A stretch of DNA of 6,444 bases from an uncultured Filifactor sp. (GTDB lineage Bacteria > Bacillota > Clostridia > Peptostreptococcales > Filifactoraceae). The stretch lies in assembly GCA_947254385.1 (NCBI GenBank), contig CAMYCP010000079.1, positions 1-6,444 of the forward strand, given 5' to 3'. Within the stretch, counting starts at the first letter, position 1; every line of letters begins with the position of its first letter. Shown one piece after another: positions 1-6,444 of this stretch. Position numbers and translations under genes: made by a program. The notes under the pieces are model-generated. The model saw only the letters and a list, made by a program, of their open reading frames with translations. It was not told the DNA's origin and did not search any database.

Positions 1-30
1 ACACTATTTATTTAGAATAAGGGGAGTTGT

Positions 31-621
31 ATGGTTTCAAGGCGTGAAAAAAACAAATTCGATAAGTACAACCGGCTTATATCTTCGGCTTATGAATTTT
101 TTTTAAGTCAAGGCGTATTTAAAACCACGATAGACGATATAGTAAAAAATGCTGATGTAGCTAAAGGTACATTTTATCTTTATTTTCAAAACAAGGATGA
201 AATCACGAAAGAAGTAGCTTTTGTAAAAGCGTCCGAAATAATAAAAGCTGCAACCGCTTTTGCCGAAAAAGAAATAAATCGTGATACCCCCGACAGAGAG
301 ACTTACAAAAAAGCTATACTTTCAATGTCCGGTTACATAATATCTTTTTTTGAGAAAAATTCTGAAATTTTGGAGATATTGTACAAGAACCTGTCTTCGG
401 GACTTTTTGAACGACTGGAAAAAAGTTCGGACATATCATCTTCCATAAACGGTTTTATTGTAGCTTCCGGCAAGGATAAAGAACAAATGGAGAAAAGAAT
501 TTATATAGCCATAGAAATGATAGGTTCGGTATGTTACAACGCAATCATTATGCAAAATCCTTTTTCCATGGAAGAAATTAAAACCGAACTTTTAAATATA
601 ATAAGCGATATTATAGATTGA
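31..621 (+). CDS. TetR/AcrR-family transcriptional regulator
   Basis: A 196-residue protein, the usual TetR-family size. The N-terminal helix-turn-helix domain spans about residues 14-60. It shows the family pattern: a helix with AYEFFLSQGVFKTT (20-33), then IDDIVKNADVAKGTFYLYF (34-52) containing the turn and the recognition helix, closed by the typical KDEI (55-58). The rest (about 65-196) is an all-helical ligand-binding and dimerisation domain with no specific ligand signature that I recognise. ATG 31 follows GGGGAG (21-26) with a four-base gap, so the start is secure. TetR proteins are cytoplasmic dimeric repressors released from DNA by a small molecule. It lies just upstream of, and on the same strand as, the MMPL transporter operon, so control of that operon is the natural inference. 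The ligand is unknown, probably hydrophobic or envelope-active. Its own promoter lies mostly outside the window. Confidence 0.95.
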   Translation: MVSRREKNKFDKYNRLISSAYEFFLSQGVFKTTIDDIVKNADVAKGTFYLYFQNKDEITKEVAFVKASEIIKAATAFAEKEINRDTPDRETYKKAILSMSGYIISFFEKNSEILEILYKNLSSGLFERLEKSSDISSSINGFIVASGKDKEQMEKRIYIAIEMIGSVCYNAIIMQNPFSMEEIKTELLNIISDIID

Positions 622-698
622 CATTTTACATTATTTCTAAATGGTAATACCGAGTTGTATAAAAATTTCAGTATCAGTTTTTACTTTTAATACGACTC

Positions 699-704
699 TA
701 TAAT
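699..704 (+). promoter_or_regulatory. -10 box (TATAAT) of the transporter operon
   Basis: An exact match to the sigma-A -10 consensus, placed about 60 bases before the preferred transporter start. There is no TG extension and no strong -35. Transcription from here leaves only about 9 bases before the upstream TTG 720, which argues that translation begins at ATG 765 instead. Confidence 0.5.
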
Positions 705-752
705 AAATTTTGTTTAAGATTGAATACTATATTTTTAAAAGCAAATCAGTAT

Positions 753-759
753 AAGAAGG
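753..759 (+). promoter_or_regulatory. Ribosome-binding site that sets the transporter start
   Basis: AAGAAGG, five bases before ATG 765, is a good anti-16S match. The longer open frame begins at TTG 720, which has no purine-rich site ahead of it (the preceding bases are AT-rich). The site therefore moves the start to 765 and shortens the protein from 704 to 689 residues. Confidence 0.75.
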
Positions 760-764
760 TAAGT

Positions 765-2834
765 ATGTTAAAACTTTTTTCTAAAATCGTAACTTCCAAA
801 CCCAAAATTATAGTAACTTTTGCTTTGCTGCTTGTAATTCCGTGTATTTTCGGCTATATTGCAACTGAAATAAACTATGACGTGCTGTCATATTTGCCGA
901 AAGACTCCGAATCCGTGCAGGGGCAGGACGTACTTGAAAATGTCTTCAACAATGCATCCATGTCCATGGTGATAATTGACGGCATGAGTGATGCGGACGT
1001 GCTTAAAATAGCCGACAAAATAAGGAATATAGACGGGGTGAGCGACGTCACGGCACTTAGAGATATAGTCGGAATCGGAGTACCTAAAGATTTTTTGCCT
1101 AAAGACGTTAAAAATATGTTTTATTCGGACACCGGCTCCATGATAATGGTAAAATACAGCGATCCGTCAGCTTCCGATCGGACGTTTAAAGCTATAGAAC
1201 AGATAAGAAAAACGGTACGAAAACAAGGCTATGTAAGTGGACTTTCTGTAATAATAAAAGATCTCAGAACTCTCATGGGCAATGAAATGATAATTTATGT
1301 CGTTGTGGCGGGAATTTGTGCACTTGTAGCCATGCTGTTTACCATAGAGTCGTACATCGTACCGTTTTTGTTTCTCTTGGCACTATTTTTGTCAATAGCT
1401 TATAATTTCGGGACAAACGTGATTTTCGGAGAAATATCGTACGTTACCACATCGCTTGCCGCCATCCTCCAACTTGCCGTAACTATGGATTACGCCATAT
1501 TTTTGATAACCCGATACGACGAAGAAAAACAAACATCGGAAAATAAAAAACTTGCCATGCAAAAAGCCGTCGGCGAATCATTTACAGCATTGGCGGGAAG
1601 TTCGCTTACGACCGTGGCGGGTTTCGGGGCGCTTTGCTTTATGAAATTGGGTTTAGGTAAAGACATAGGGCTTGTCATGATGAAAGGGGTAATACTCAGT
1701 ATATTCACGATACTTACGGTTTTGCCGTCACTTATCCTGATATTTGACAAAAGTATCCACAAATACACTCATAAAACATTAAATCCAAATCTTGACAAAC
1801 TCACGTTGTTTATAGAAAAACGTAAAGTGCGAAGCGTCATCGTTTTCATCATACTTTTTATACCTGTCTTTTATCTTCAGAGCCGGACAGCAATATATTA
1901 CAACATAGACAGATCCTTACCTGAAACTTTGCCTTCAAACGTTGCCAACAACAAACTGAAAACCGACTTCGACATGGCGACCGTTCATTTCGCGGTAATG
2001 AAAGACAATTTGACATATTTTGAGACAAAAGACATGATAAAACAAATCGAACAGGTAAAAGGCGTAAAAAATGTAATTGCATATGAAAAATTTATAGGGC
2101 CGATGATACCTGAAAATTTTGCACCCGAAAAACTTACGCAAACTTTTAAAAAAGACGGATATCAAATGCTTATGATAATATCCGAATATAAAGTAGCAAC
2201 GGATAAAGTAAATGAACAGGTACGAAAAATAAGCGATATACTTAAAACTTACGATAAAAATGCGAAAGTTACGGGAGAAGCGCCTTTAACCTATGATTTA
2301 AAAAATACGGTCGATAAAGATATAAAAACTACAAACCTAATATCCGCACTTGCCATAATGCTGATAGTATCGTTTGCTTTTAAATCTCTCACACTGCCGA
2401 TTATTCTCGTAAGCTCCATAGAATTTGCGATATTTTTGAACATGGGATTTCCGGCAGTAACCGATACGACCGTATCGTTCGTTGCACCGCTTGTAATAGG
2501 AGCGATACAACTCGGAGCTACTGTCGATTACGCCATACTCATGACTACAAGATACAGAGAGGCGCGATATACAGGCCTTAGAGGTGACGCCGCAATGACG
2601 TATGCGGTAAAAAATTCAGCCAAATCCATATTTACAAGCGCACTGGTATTTTTTTCCGTAACGGTCGGCGTGTCAAGGGTTACGAGTATGGAAATTGTAA
2701 AAGACATCTGCATAATGCTTGCAAGAGGCTCCGTAATAAGTGCGGCGGTAATTTTGGTAATTCTTCCGGCATTACTTGCGGTGTTTGCGGGGATTATAGA
2801 TAAAACAACTAAAAATTGGAGCGGTAAAGTATGA
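765..2834 (+). CDS. MMPL-family RND transporter (HAE3-type, 12 membrane helices)
   Basis: A 689-residue integral membrane protein. It has the RND two-fold layout: helix 1 (about 14-33), an outer domain (about 34-173), helices 2-6 (about 175-326), helix 7 (about 355-371), a second outer domain (about 373-520) and helices 8-12 (about 522-674). Helices 4 and 10 carry matching motifs, TMDYAIFLITRY (Asp242-Tyr243) and TVDYAILMTTRY (Asp588-Tyr589). Paired Asp-Tyr residues like these form the proton relay of MmpL3-type pumps, so proton-driven transport is expected and both halves look intact. GSSLTTVAGFGAL (about 278-290) is the typical helix-5 motif. MMPL proteins move lipids, siderophores or drugs; the substrate here cannot be read. 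The length suits the short bacillary/clostridial MMPL group and lacks the long C-terminal tail of mycobacterial members. The stop codon overlaps the next start by ATGA, so it is translationally coupled to the exported partner. SecDF is ruled out by the motifs and layout. Confidence 0.93.
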   Translation: MLKLFSKIVTSKPKIIVTFALLLVIPCIFGYIATEINYDVLSYLPKDSESVQGQDVLENVFNNASMSMVIIDGMSDADVLKIADKIRNIDGVSDVTALRDIVGIGVPKDFLPKDVKNMFYSDTGSMIMVKYSDPSASDRTFKAIEQIRKTVRKQGYVSGLSVIIKDLRTLMGNEMIIYVVVAGICALVAMLFTIESYIVPFLFLLALFLSIAYNFGTNVIFGEISYVTTSLAAILQLAVTMDYAIFLITRYDEEKQTSENKKLAMQKAVGESFTALAGSSLTTVAGFGALCFMKLGLGKDIGLVMMKGVILSIFTILTVLPSLILIFDKSIHKYTHKTLNPNLDKLTLFIEKRKVRSVIVFIILFIPVFYLQSRTAIYYNIDRSLPETLPSNVANNKLKTDFDMATVHFAVMKDNLTYFETKDMIKQIEQVKGVKNVIAYEKFIGPMIPENFAPEKLTQTFKKDGYQMLMIISEYKVATDKVNEQVRKISDILKTYDKNAKVTGEAPLTYDLKNTVDKDIKTTNLISALAIMLIVSFAFKSLTLPIILVSSIEFAIFLNMGFPAVTDTTVSFVAPLVIGAIQLGATVDYAILMTTRYREARYTGLRGDAAMTYAVKNSAKSIFTSALVFFSVTVGVSRVTSMEIVKDICIMLARGSVISAAVILVILPALLAVFAGIIDKTTKNWSGKV
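2818..2821 (+). promoter_or_regulatory. Ribosome-binding site inside the transporter gene for the exported partner
   Basis: GGAG lies nine bases before ATG 2831, within the last codons of the transporter. Together with the ATGA stop/start overlap (2831-2834) it allows both fresh initiation and re-initiation by terminating ribosomes, which supports coupled synthesis of the two proteins. Confidence 0.65.
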
Positions 2835-5317
2835 AAATTAAAAAACTTGTCACCTTGACTTTGATATTCATAACGGCATTTACGAATGTGTGCGGTGCAC
2901 TGCCGTACAAACAGGAAACCGTATATGTCAACCTTAAAGCTACGGGAGAAGAAGAACATAACACTGTATCCGACTGGATATACGGTATAGGTGGGAAAGA
3001 TTATGTAAAAGATCTCTCATCTTTACGAGAAATCAAAGTTATACAAGGCAAAAAAAATTATGATGAAAATGGGCTTATACGCTGGGATGCCGGACGTGAT
3101 GACATCTATTATCAAGGAAAATCCGACAAAAAAACGCCTCTGGACATAAAAATAAAATACTATCTTGAAAACGAAGAAATAACACCCGAAGAACTTGCAG
3201 GTAAAACCGGCAAAATAAAAATAAAAATAAACCTTAAAAATTTGGAAAAAAGATTTAAAATGATAGGCGGAAAAGTGACGGAAATATACGTTCCTTTTAT
3301 GGCTGCGACCGTGGTATCCATGCCGACCGACAAATTTTCCGACATAAAAATTAATCACGGACATCTTTTGTCCGACGGCAACAATCAAATATCGGTTTTT
3401 GTAACTTCTCCCGGAATGAATGAAACGCTTAATCAAAAAAATCTTAAAATAGATGAACTCAAAGACTTGGATATCCCCGATGAATTTGAAATCGAGGCAT
3501 ATGCAACCGAATTTGAACTTAATCCGATAGTTGTGGTGTTGAGTAACGACCTTATGGACTTCAAAATAAAAAACACCGGCTCATATGACGAATATTTAAA
3601 CGACATTGACCGGATTATAAAAGACAAGGACGAATACAAACGCATAGACCCTGAAAAAACTCTTGAAGAAATTTATACCGTGCCGGCAAAAACCGTTGCG
3701 GCACAACTTTTGATAAGTGACATCGCGGAATTTCATTCACTTGACAAAAATCTCCTCGACATACTTCCCGATTATGTAACACATGAAAACATAGCCCTCT
3801 ATAAGAAAGTAAAAGAAGATATAAAAGACTCGGACGCCGACTATATTTTGGACAACACTGTTTTAAGAGGAATCCCCGAAAGACTGACCGATGAAAACAT
3901 TGATAAAACTCGTATTTTAACGCAAGACTATGATGAAATTAAAACTGTGGACATGGACAAAATGGATCTTGCAAAAGACATACTGGACGACTATGACGAC
4001 ATGAAACCTTTTATAGATAAGGGTTTATCACTTTTAGAAACTGCGGAGGATCACGAAGATGAAATTGACGATCTTCTTACCTTGGCAGACTATGGAACAG
4101 ACGCGTTAAATCTCATAGCCGCAATTAAAAATTCAGGACTGGACGGAGCCTTGACGGATGAAGACATCAAAGTTATGCTGGAGGCACTCATAAAAGAAAG
4201 AGCGACAAAATACGCTCAAACGAGCGTAATAGATCCGGCAACTCACACAGTTAAGGATGAATACAAAGAAAAAGTCATAGCGCTTCTGAAAGAATACAAA
4301 AAAAACATTCAAGTGACATCTCCTTCCGCCATAACTGTAAGTACGGTGGACACACTCATACAATACGTAGAAAACGGCTGGCAGTTTGAACCGACGGACC
4401 CTCAGGGTCAAAAAATGCTCCAGCTCTTAAAGAACATAATACCCGGTATGGAAGCGTCGGGTGACGTAATGGGACTTGCAAACAAGGTAAAAGGTTTTCT
4501 TGATTCCGTTCAATCATTCGATGAAAAAATGAACAAAGCGTTCGGCCCGTCTTACAGCCTTAAACTCATGAACGCAGCAGAATTTGCAAGAGACAATGCG
4601 CAAGATATAAGAGAACTTAGGGACCTCAAAAGAGAACACGACAAAACAATACGCAAAGCCAAACAGTTGATAAGAAATGAAAATGATATGCACTACTATC
4701 AATATTGGGCAGGCAGAGCAAAAGAAATGAAAGCAGACATGGATGATAACGAAGAAAACATACAAATTTTAAAAGATATGCTCAAAGAATATGAAGATCC
4801 CAGGGTGCGCAATTTTAAATTTATGATACCGACCCTACTTACAGACATGGATGAAGTAAGACCGATAGCTGAAAGTTTAAATTCAATTTTAGAAGAACCG
4901 CTGTATGACGTTTCACTTAATAAATCTCCGGAAACCTTGACAACACTCATAAAAATGAAAAACGACCTTGAAGAAAACAAAGAAATAACAGACACGTTGA
5001 CCCTTGCAATACGTGATGACATGGTAAAAACCGCAAGAGATATAATCGACATCATGAACAGATACGATCGGGAAAACAAACTTCAGGAAACAAAAGCGAA
5101 ACTTCAAGACATCAATGACTTGATTGACAAGAAGGACGCTTTGGACGAAATTTCTAAAAACTACGGTATATTTTCTTCCGTCGCCGAAGAAATGAACTCC
5201 GATGTGCAGTTTATATTTAAAACATCTGAAATTACAAAACCGGAAGAAAAAGAAACACCGGAAATTATTCCGGAAAAACAAGGGTTTTGGGATAAATTAA
5301 AAAACCTGTTCAAATAA
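2831..5317 (+). CDS. Large exported partner protein of the MMPL transporter, function unknown
   Basis: An 828-residue protein with a clear signal peptide: KIKK (2-5), hydrophobic core (about 6-18) and likely cleavage near CGALP (21-25). The only cysteine is C21; its context TNVC is a poor lipobox, so lipoprotein anchoring is unlikely. No later membrane helix is visible. Residues about 27-240 are beta-rich and look like the conserved domain: ETVYVNL (29-35), VSDWIYG (46-52), RWDAGRDDIYYQGKSD (84-99), ITPEELAGKTGKIKIKI (117-133) and VFVTSPGMNE (189-198). From memory, similar exported proteins sit beside MMPL genes in other Clostridia, usually as hypothetical proteins. Residues about 250-800 are mainly charged helix, strongly acidic at 384-420 and coiled-coil-like at 590-660 and 700-775. 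The end is a Pro/Glu-rich linker (803-817) then GFWDKLKNLFK. The ATGA overlap implies joint action with the pump, perhaps as an extracytoplasmic adaptor; that role is inference. Translation ends at tandem TAA codons. Confidence 0.85.
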   Translation: MKIKKLVTLTLIFITAFTNVCGALPYKQETVYVNLKATGEEEHNTVSDWIYGIGGKDYVKDLSSLREIKVIQGKKNYDENGLIRWDAGRDDIYYQGKSDKKTPLDIKIKYYLENEEITPEELAGKTGKIKIKINLKNLEKRFKMIGGKVTEIYVPFMAATVVSMPTDKFSDIKINHGHLLSDGNNQISVFVTSPGMNETLNQKNLKIDELKDLDIPDEFEIEAYATEFELNPIVVVLSNDLMDFKIKNTGSYDEYLNDIDRIIKDKDEYKRIDPEKTLEEIYTVPAKTVAAQLLISDIAEFHSLDKNLLDILPDYVTHENIALYKKVKEDIKDSDADYILDNTVLRGIPERLTDENIDKTRILTQDYDEIKTVDMDKMDLAKDILDDYDDMKPFIDKGLSLLETAEDHEDEIDDLLTLADYGTDALNLIAAIKNSGLDGALTDEDIKVMLEALIKERATKYAQTSVIDPATHTVKDEYKEKVIALLKEYKKNIQVTSPSAITVSTVDTLIQYVENGWQFEPTDPQGQKMLQLLKNIIPGMEASGDVMGLANKVKGFLDSVQSFDEKMNKAFGPSYSLKLMNAAEFARDNAQDIRELRDLKREHDKTIRKAKQLIRNENDMHYYQYWAGRAKEMKADMDDNEENIQILKDMLKEYEDPRVRNFKFMIPTLLTDMDEVRPIAESLNSILEEPLYDVSLNKSPETLTTLIKMKNDLEENKEITDTLTLAIRDDMVKTARDIIDIMNRYDRENKLQETKAKLQDINDLIDKKDALDEISKNYGIFSSVAEEMNSDVQFIFKTSEITKPEEKETPEIIPEKQGFWDKLKNLFK

Positions 5318-5432
5318 TAATATTGGTAACTGTTCGGATCTCAAATTAAATAATGCCGTAAACTATTTGATTTTTCCATACTGTTGTTTTATATTTACTA
5401 TTTTTAAAATAACTTACAAACAGCTATAAACA

Positions 5433-5463
5433 TTGACATTATTATAACTGATAATTTTATTAT
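5433..5463 (+). promoter_or_regulatory. Possible promoter inside the inverted-repeat element, pointing toward degV
   Basis: A perfect -35 TTGACA (5433-5438) is followed 19 bases later by TATTAT (5458-5463), five of six matches to the -10 consensus. The spacer is longer than the ideal 17. Transcription would begin near 5470 and give a leader of about 108 bases that includes the right repeat arm. The -10 box overlaps the dyad at 5449-5465, so a protein bound there would block it. Confidence 0.35.
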
Positions 5464-5465
5464 CA
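5449..5465. promoter_or_regulatory. Dyad TGATAAT-TTT-ATTATCA, possible operator
   Basis: Perfect seven-base arms around a TTT centre. The arms equal those of the classical Fur 7-1-7 box (TGATAAT-N-ATTATCA), but the centre is three bases instead of one, so it is not a canonical Fur site. It covers the possible -10 box of the in-element promoter. It may instead be a hairpin belonging to the repeat element. Confidence 0.35.
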
Positions 5466-5510
5466 TAGGCTGAACAGTTACAAATATTGAAAATACAAAA
5501 TGCTTTTTTC

Positions 5511-5539
5511 TTGAATTAATAAAAAAATCATGATAAGAT
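5511..5539 (+). promoter_or_regulatory. Likely degV promoter
   Basis: TTGAAT (5511-5516) and TAAGAT (5534-5539) are separated by exactly 17 bases, and a TG at 5531-5532 gives an extended -10 (TGATAAGAT). Transcription would begin near 5546, about 32 bases before ATG 5578. That would exclude the upstream ATG 5530 from the transcript. It lies outside the inverted-repeat element and is the better of the two candidate degV promoters. Confidence 0.5.
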
Positions 5540-5562
5540 TAACAAAAAGTTCTCTTATTATG

Positions 5563-5570
5563 AAAGGCGG
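5563..5570 (+). promoter_or_regulatory. Ribosome-binding site that sets the degV start
   Basis: AAAGGCGG lies seven bases before ATG 5578. The in-frame ATG codons at 5530 and 5560 have no comparable site and would add 16 or 6 residues ahead of the conserved MKIAVVTDSS start of the family. Confidence 0.8.
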
Positions 5571-5577
5571 AACATTT

Positions 5578-6426
5578 ATGAAAATTGCTGTCGTTACCGA
5601 CTCCTCTTGTGATGTGAATAAAGCAACCATTGAGAAATACAACATCCGTGTAATTCCGTTGCAAGTTGTATATAAAGATAAAAGCTACCGTGACGGTATA
5701 GAAATAAATACGGATCTCATAATGCAAAATATCGACGAAGAAATTCCCAAAACGTCTTTACCTTTGCATAGTGACGTCTGCAACCTCATGGAAAAATTAA
5801 AAGAAGAAAATTATACTCACATACTGTTTATTTTGATATCGTCAGGCTTAAGCGGTACCTACAACATGGTAAAATCCGCCGTTGAACCGTATAGAACCGA
5901 TTTTACGATAGAACTCATAGACTCCAAAATGCTCTCTCGTTGTTTAGGCTCCGCCGTAATCGAAGCGGCTAAAATGGCAAAAATAACCGAAGATTTTCAA
6001 AAATCCGTTGATCGTGCAAAAGCAGTGCTTTCAAATACAATAGGATTTTTTACGGTAGACACCTTGAAATACCTTAAAAAAGGCGGACGAATAAGCCGAT
6101 TTGAGGGAGGACTCGCCTCGGTGCTGGACATACGTCCGATAATAGGCATTAACGAAGACGGCGCATACTATCCTGCGGCGAAAGTCAGGGGCAGAAACAA
6201 ATCACTTAAAACCATGTTCGACCTTGTTGAAAAGTATGTAAAAGGCAAAGAAAAAGTATCGGTCGTCGTTGTGCAGGCGGGAGCGCTTGAAGAGGCGGAA
6301 GAACTCGTAAGAAAATTTAAAAATATGGTAAACGTCGTATTTACTCATATAGAACTTTTAAGTCCGACACTCTCCATACATGTGGGTGCAGGAGGAATAG
6401 GCATCACCGCATGGTGGGAAAAATAA
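5578..6426 (+). CDS. DegV-family (FakB-like) fatty-acid-binding protein
   Basis: At 282 residues it has the usual length of the family. DegV/FakB proteins are cytosolic two-domain proteins that hold one fatty acid; FakB partners present it to the kinase FakA for phosphorylation, which feeds exogenous fatty acids into phospholipid synthesis. Family motifs appear in order: VTDSSCDV (6-13), KTSLP (58-62), SSGLSGTY (88-95), IDSKMLS (114-120), KKGGRISRF (167-175), IRPIIGI (185-191), VRGRNKS (203-209) and HVGAGGIGI (268-276). Thr59, Ser92, Arg204 and His268 match the places of the carboxylate-binding residues of FakB proteins, so ligand binding is probably kept. The end GITAWWEK is slightly unusual. 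No fakA-like gene is in the window, as is common because DegV genes are often scattered paralogues. Which paralogue this is, and its preferred fatty acid, cannot be told. It appears to be a separate transcription unit from the transporter operon. Confidence 0.94.
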   Translation: MKIAVVTDSSCDVNKATIEKYNIRVIPLQVVYKDKSYRDGIEINTDLIMQNIDEEIPKTSLPLHSDVCNLMEKLKEENYTHILFILISSGLSGTYNMVKSAVEPYRTDFTIELIDSKMLSRCLGSAVIEAAKMAKITEDFQKSVDRAKAVLSNTIGFFTVDTLKYLKKGGRISRFEGGLASVLDIRPIIGINEDGAYYPAAKVRGRNKSLKTMFDLVEKYVKGKEKVSVVVVQAGALEEAEELVRKFKNMVNVVFTHIELLSPTLSIHVGAGGIGITAWWEK

Positions 6427-6444
6427 ATTTTTCAAAAAAACTTC

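Larger units (their letters stand above)
622..764 (+). promoter_or_regulatory. Control region of the transporter operon, with promoter and possible repressor dyads
   Basis: This 143-base AT-rich gap separates the repressor from the transporter. A perfect TATAAT lies at 699-704. No good -35 box sits at the right distance; the best is TTTTTA at 678-683 with a short 15-base spacer, so the promoter may be weak or activator-dependent. Transcription from it would begin near 711, giving a leader of about 55 bases before ATG 765. A second possible -35, TTGACA at 618-623, overlaps the repressor stop codon but has only GGTAAT (643-648) as a distant -10. Several small dyads that could be repressor sites are present: GGTA-A-TACC (643-651), ATAC-N6-GTAT (647-660) and TTACATT/AATGGTAA (626-632, 640-647). 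None is long enough to name as the operator. I see no clear terminator after the repressor gene, so read-through into the operon is possible. Confidence 0.5.
5319..5488. repeat. 170-base element with near-perfect terminal inverted repeats (MITE-like)
   Basis: The left arm AATATTGGTAACTGTTC (5319-5335) and right arm GAACAGTTACAAATATT (5472-5488) are reverse complements at 16 of 17 positions, with ten uninterrupted matches next to the interior. The 136-base interior is AT-rich, has no coding frame of note, and repeats related pieces: CTGTT (5381-5385) faces AACAG (5419-5423), and AATAATG (5349-5355) faces CATTATT (5437-5443). Further dyads lie at 5400-5410 and 5449-5465. This is the build of a miniature inverted-repeat element, or of a long structured RNA. 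TA dinucleotides flank a possible 162-base core (5323-5484), as in IS630/Tc1-type insertions, but they also belong to the repeat, so they are not proof of target duplication. The left arm begins within the tandem stop codons of the exported-protein gene. Confidence 0.6.

Noticed and set aside
688..704. TAATACGACTC followed directly by TATAAT resembles the phage T7 promoter.
   Set aside because: The T7 consensus has two more bases between TAATACGACTC and TATA and then GG. The spacing here is broken and the initiating G residues are missing. The surrounding DNA is natural, so this is a chance likeness and not a vector or phage signal.
1490..1768. A 92-codon open frame on the minus strand, and other minus-strand frames within the transporter, exported-protein and degV genes.
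   Set aside because: All lie wholly or almost wholly opposite well-supported + strand genes, have no recognisable domains, and are typical shadows.
2888..2896. Cys21 of the exported protein as a lipoprotein attachment site.
   Set aside because: The residues before it are Thr-Asn-Val, whereas the lipobox needs a small residue (Ala, Gly or Ser) just before Cys. A normal signal peptidase site nearby fits better.
5341..5375. TCAAAT (5341-5346) faces ATTTGA (5365-5370) followed by TTTTT, a possible terminator of the operon.
   Set aside because: The stem is six weak pairs with an 18-base loop and little G+C, too unstable to call an intrinsic terminator. The larger inverted repeat may serve as a stop, but that is not shown.
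5530..5577. Upstream ATG codons at 5530 and 5560 as the degV start.
   Set aside because: They lack ribosome-binding sites, 5530 lies within the likely promoter (before the -10 box ends), and the family begins at MKIAVVTDSS, encoded from 5578.
6427..6444. T-run and A-run after degV as a terminator.
   Set aside because: Only 18 bases remain in the window and TTTTT/AAAAAAA with a one-base gap cannot be shown to form a G+C-containing stem.

Overview
The window reads as chromosomal DNA from a low-G+C, Gram-positive (Bacillota) bacterium. It is most likely an anaerobe of the Clostridia/Tissierellia type, though the genus cannot be read from the sequence. The base composition is AT-rich, ribosome-binding sites are strong and purine-rich, ATA and AGA codons are common, and the gene families are typical of that group. 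All four genes lie on the + strand.

Layout: (1) 31-621 is a TetR/AcrR-type repressor. (2) 622-764 is a control region with a perfect TATAAT and several small dyads. (3) 765-2834 is a 12-helix MMPL/RND (HAE3-type) transporter. (4) 2831-5317 overlaps the transporter by ATGA and encodes a large exported, cysteine-free (after processing), acidic helical protein with a beta-rich N-terminal domain and an amphipathic C-terminal tail. (5) 5318-5577 is a 260-base gap dominated by a 170-base AT-rich element bounded by near-perfect 17-base inverted repeats (16 of 17 match). It contains a TGATAAT-TTT-ATTATCA dyad and at least one possible outward promoter. (6) 5578-6426 is a DegV/FakB-family fatty-acid-binding protein. 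The last 18 bases show nothing recognisable.

Working model: the repressor senses a hydrophobic or envelope-active compound and controls the transporter plus its exported partner. The translational overlap suggests the two are made in fixed ratio and act together, with the exported protein as an extracytoplasmic companion of the pump. The DegV protein has its own promoter but fits the same lipid theme. The transporter/exported-partner pair is the least understood part of the window and the best candidate for an under-described system. The inverted-repeat element between the operon and degV is the most striking non-coding signal.

Two start codons were moved from the longest open frame. The transporter starts at ATG 765 rather than TTG 720, and DegV at ATG 5578 rather than ATG 5530. 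Both choices rest on ribosome-binding sites, and the DegV choice also on family length.
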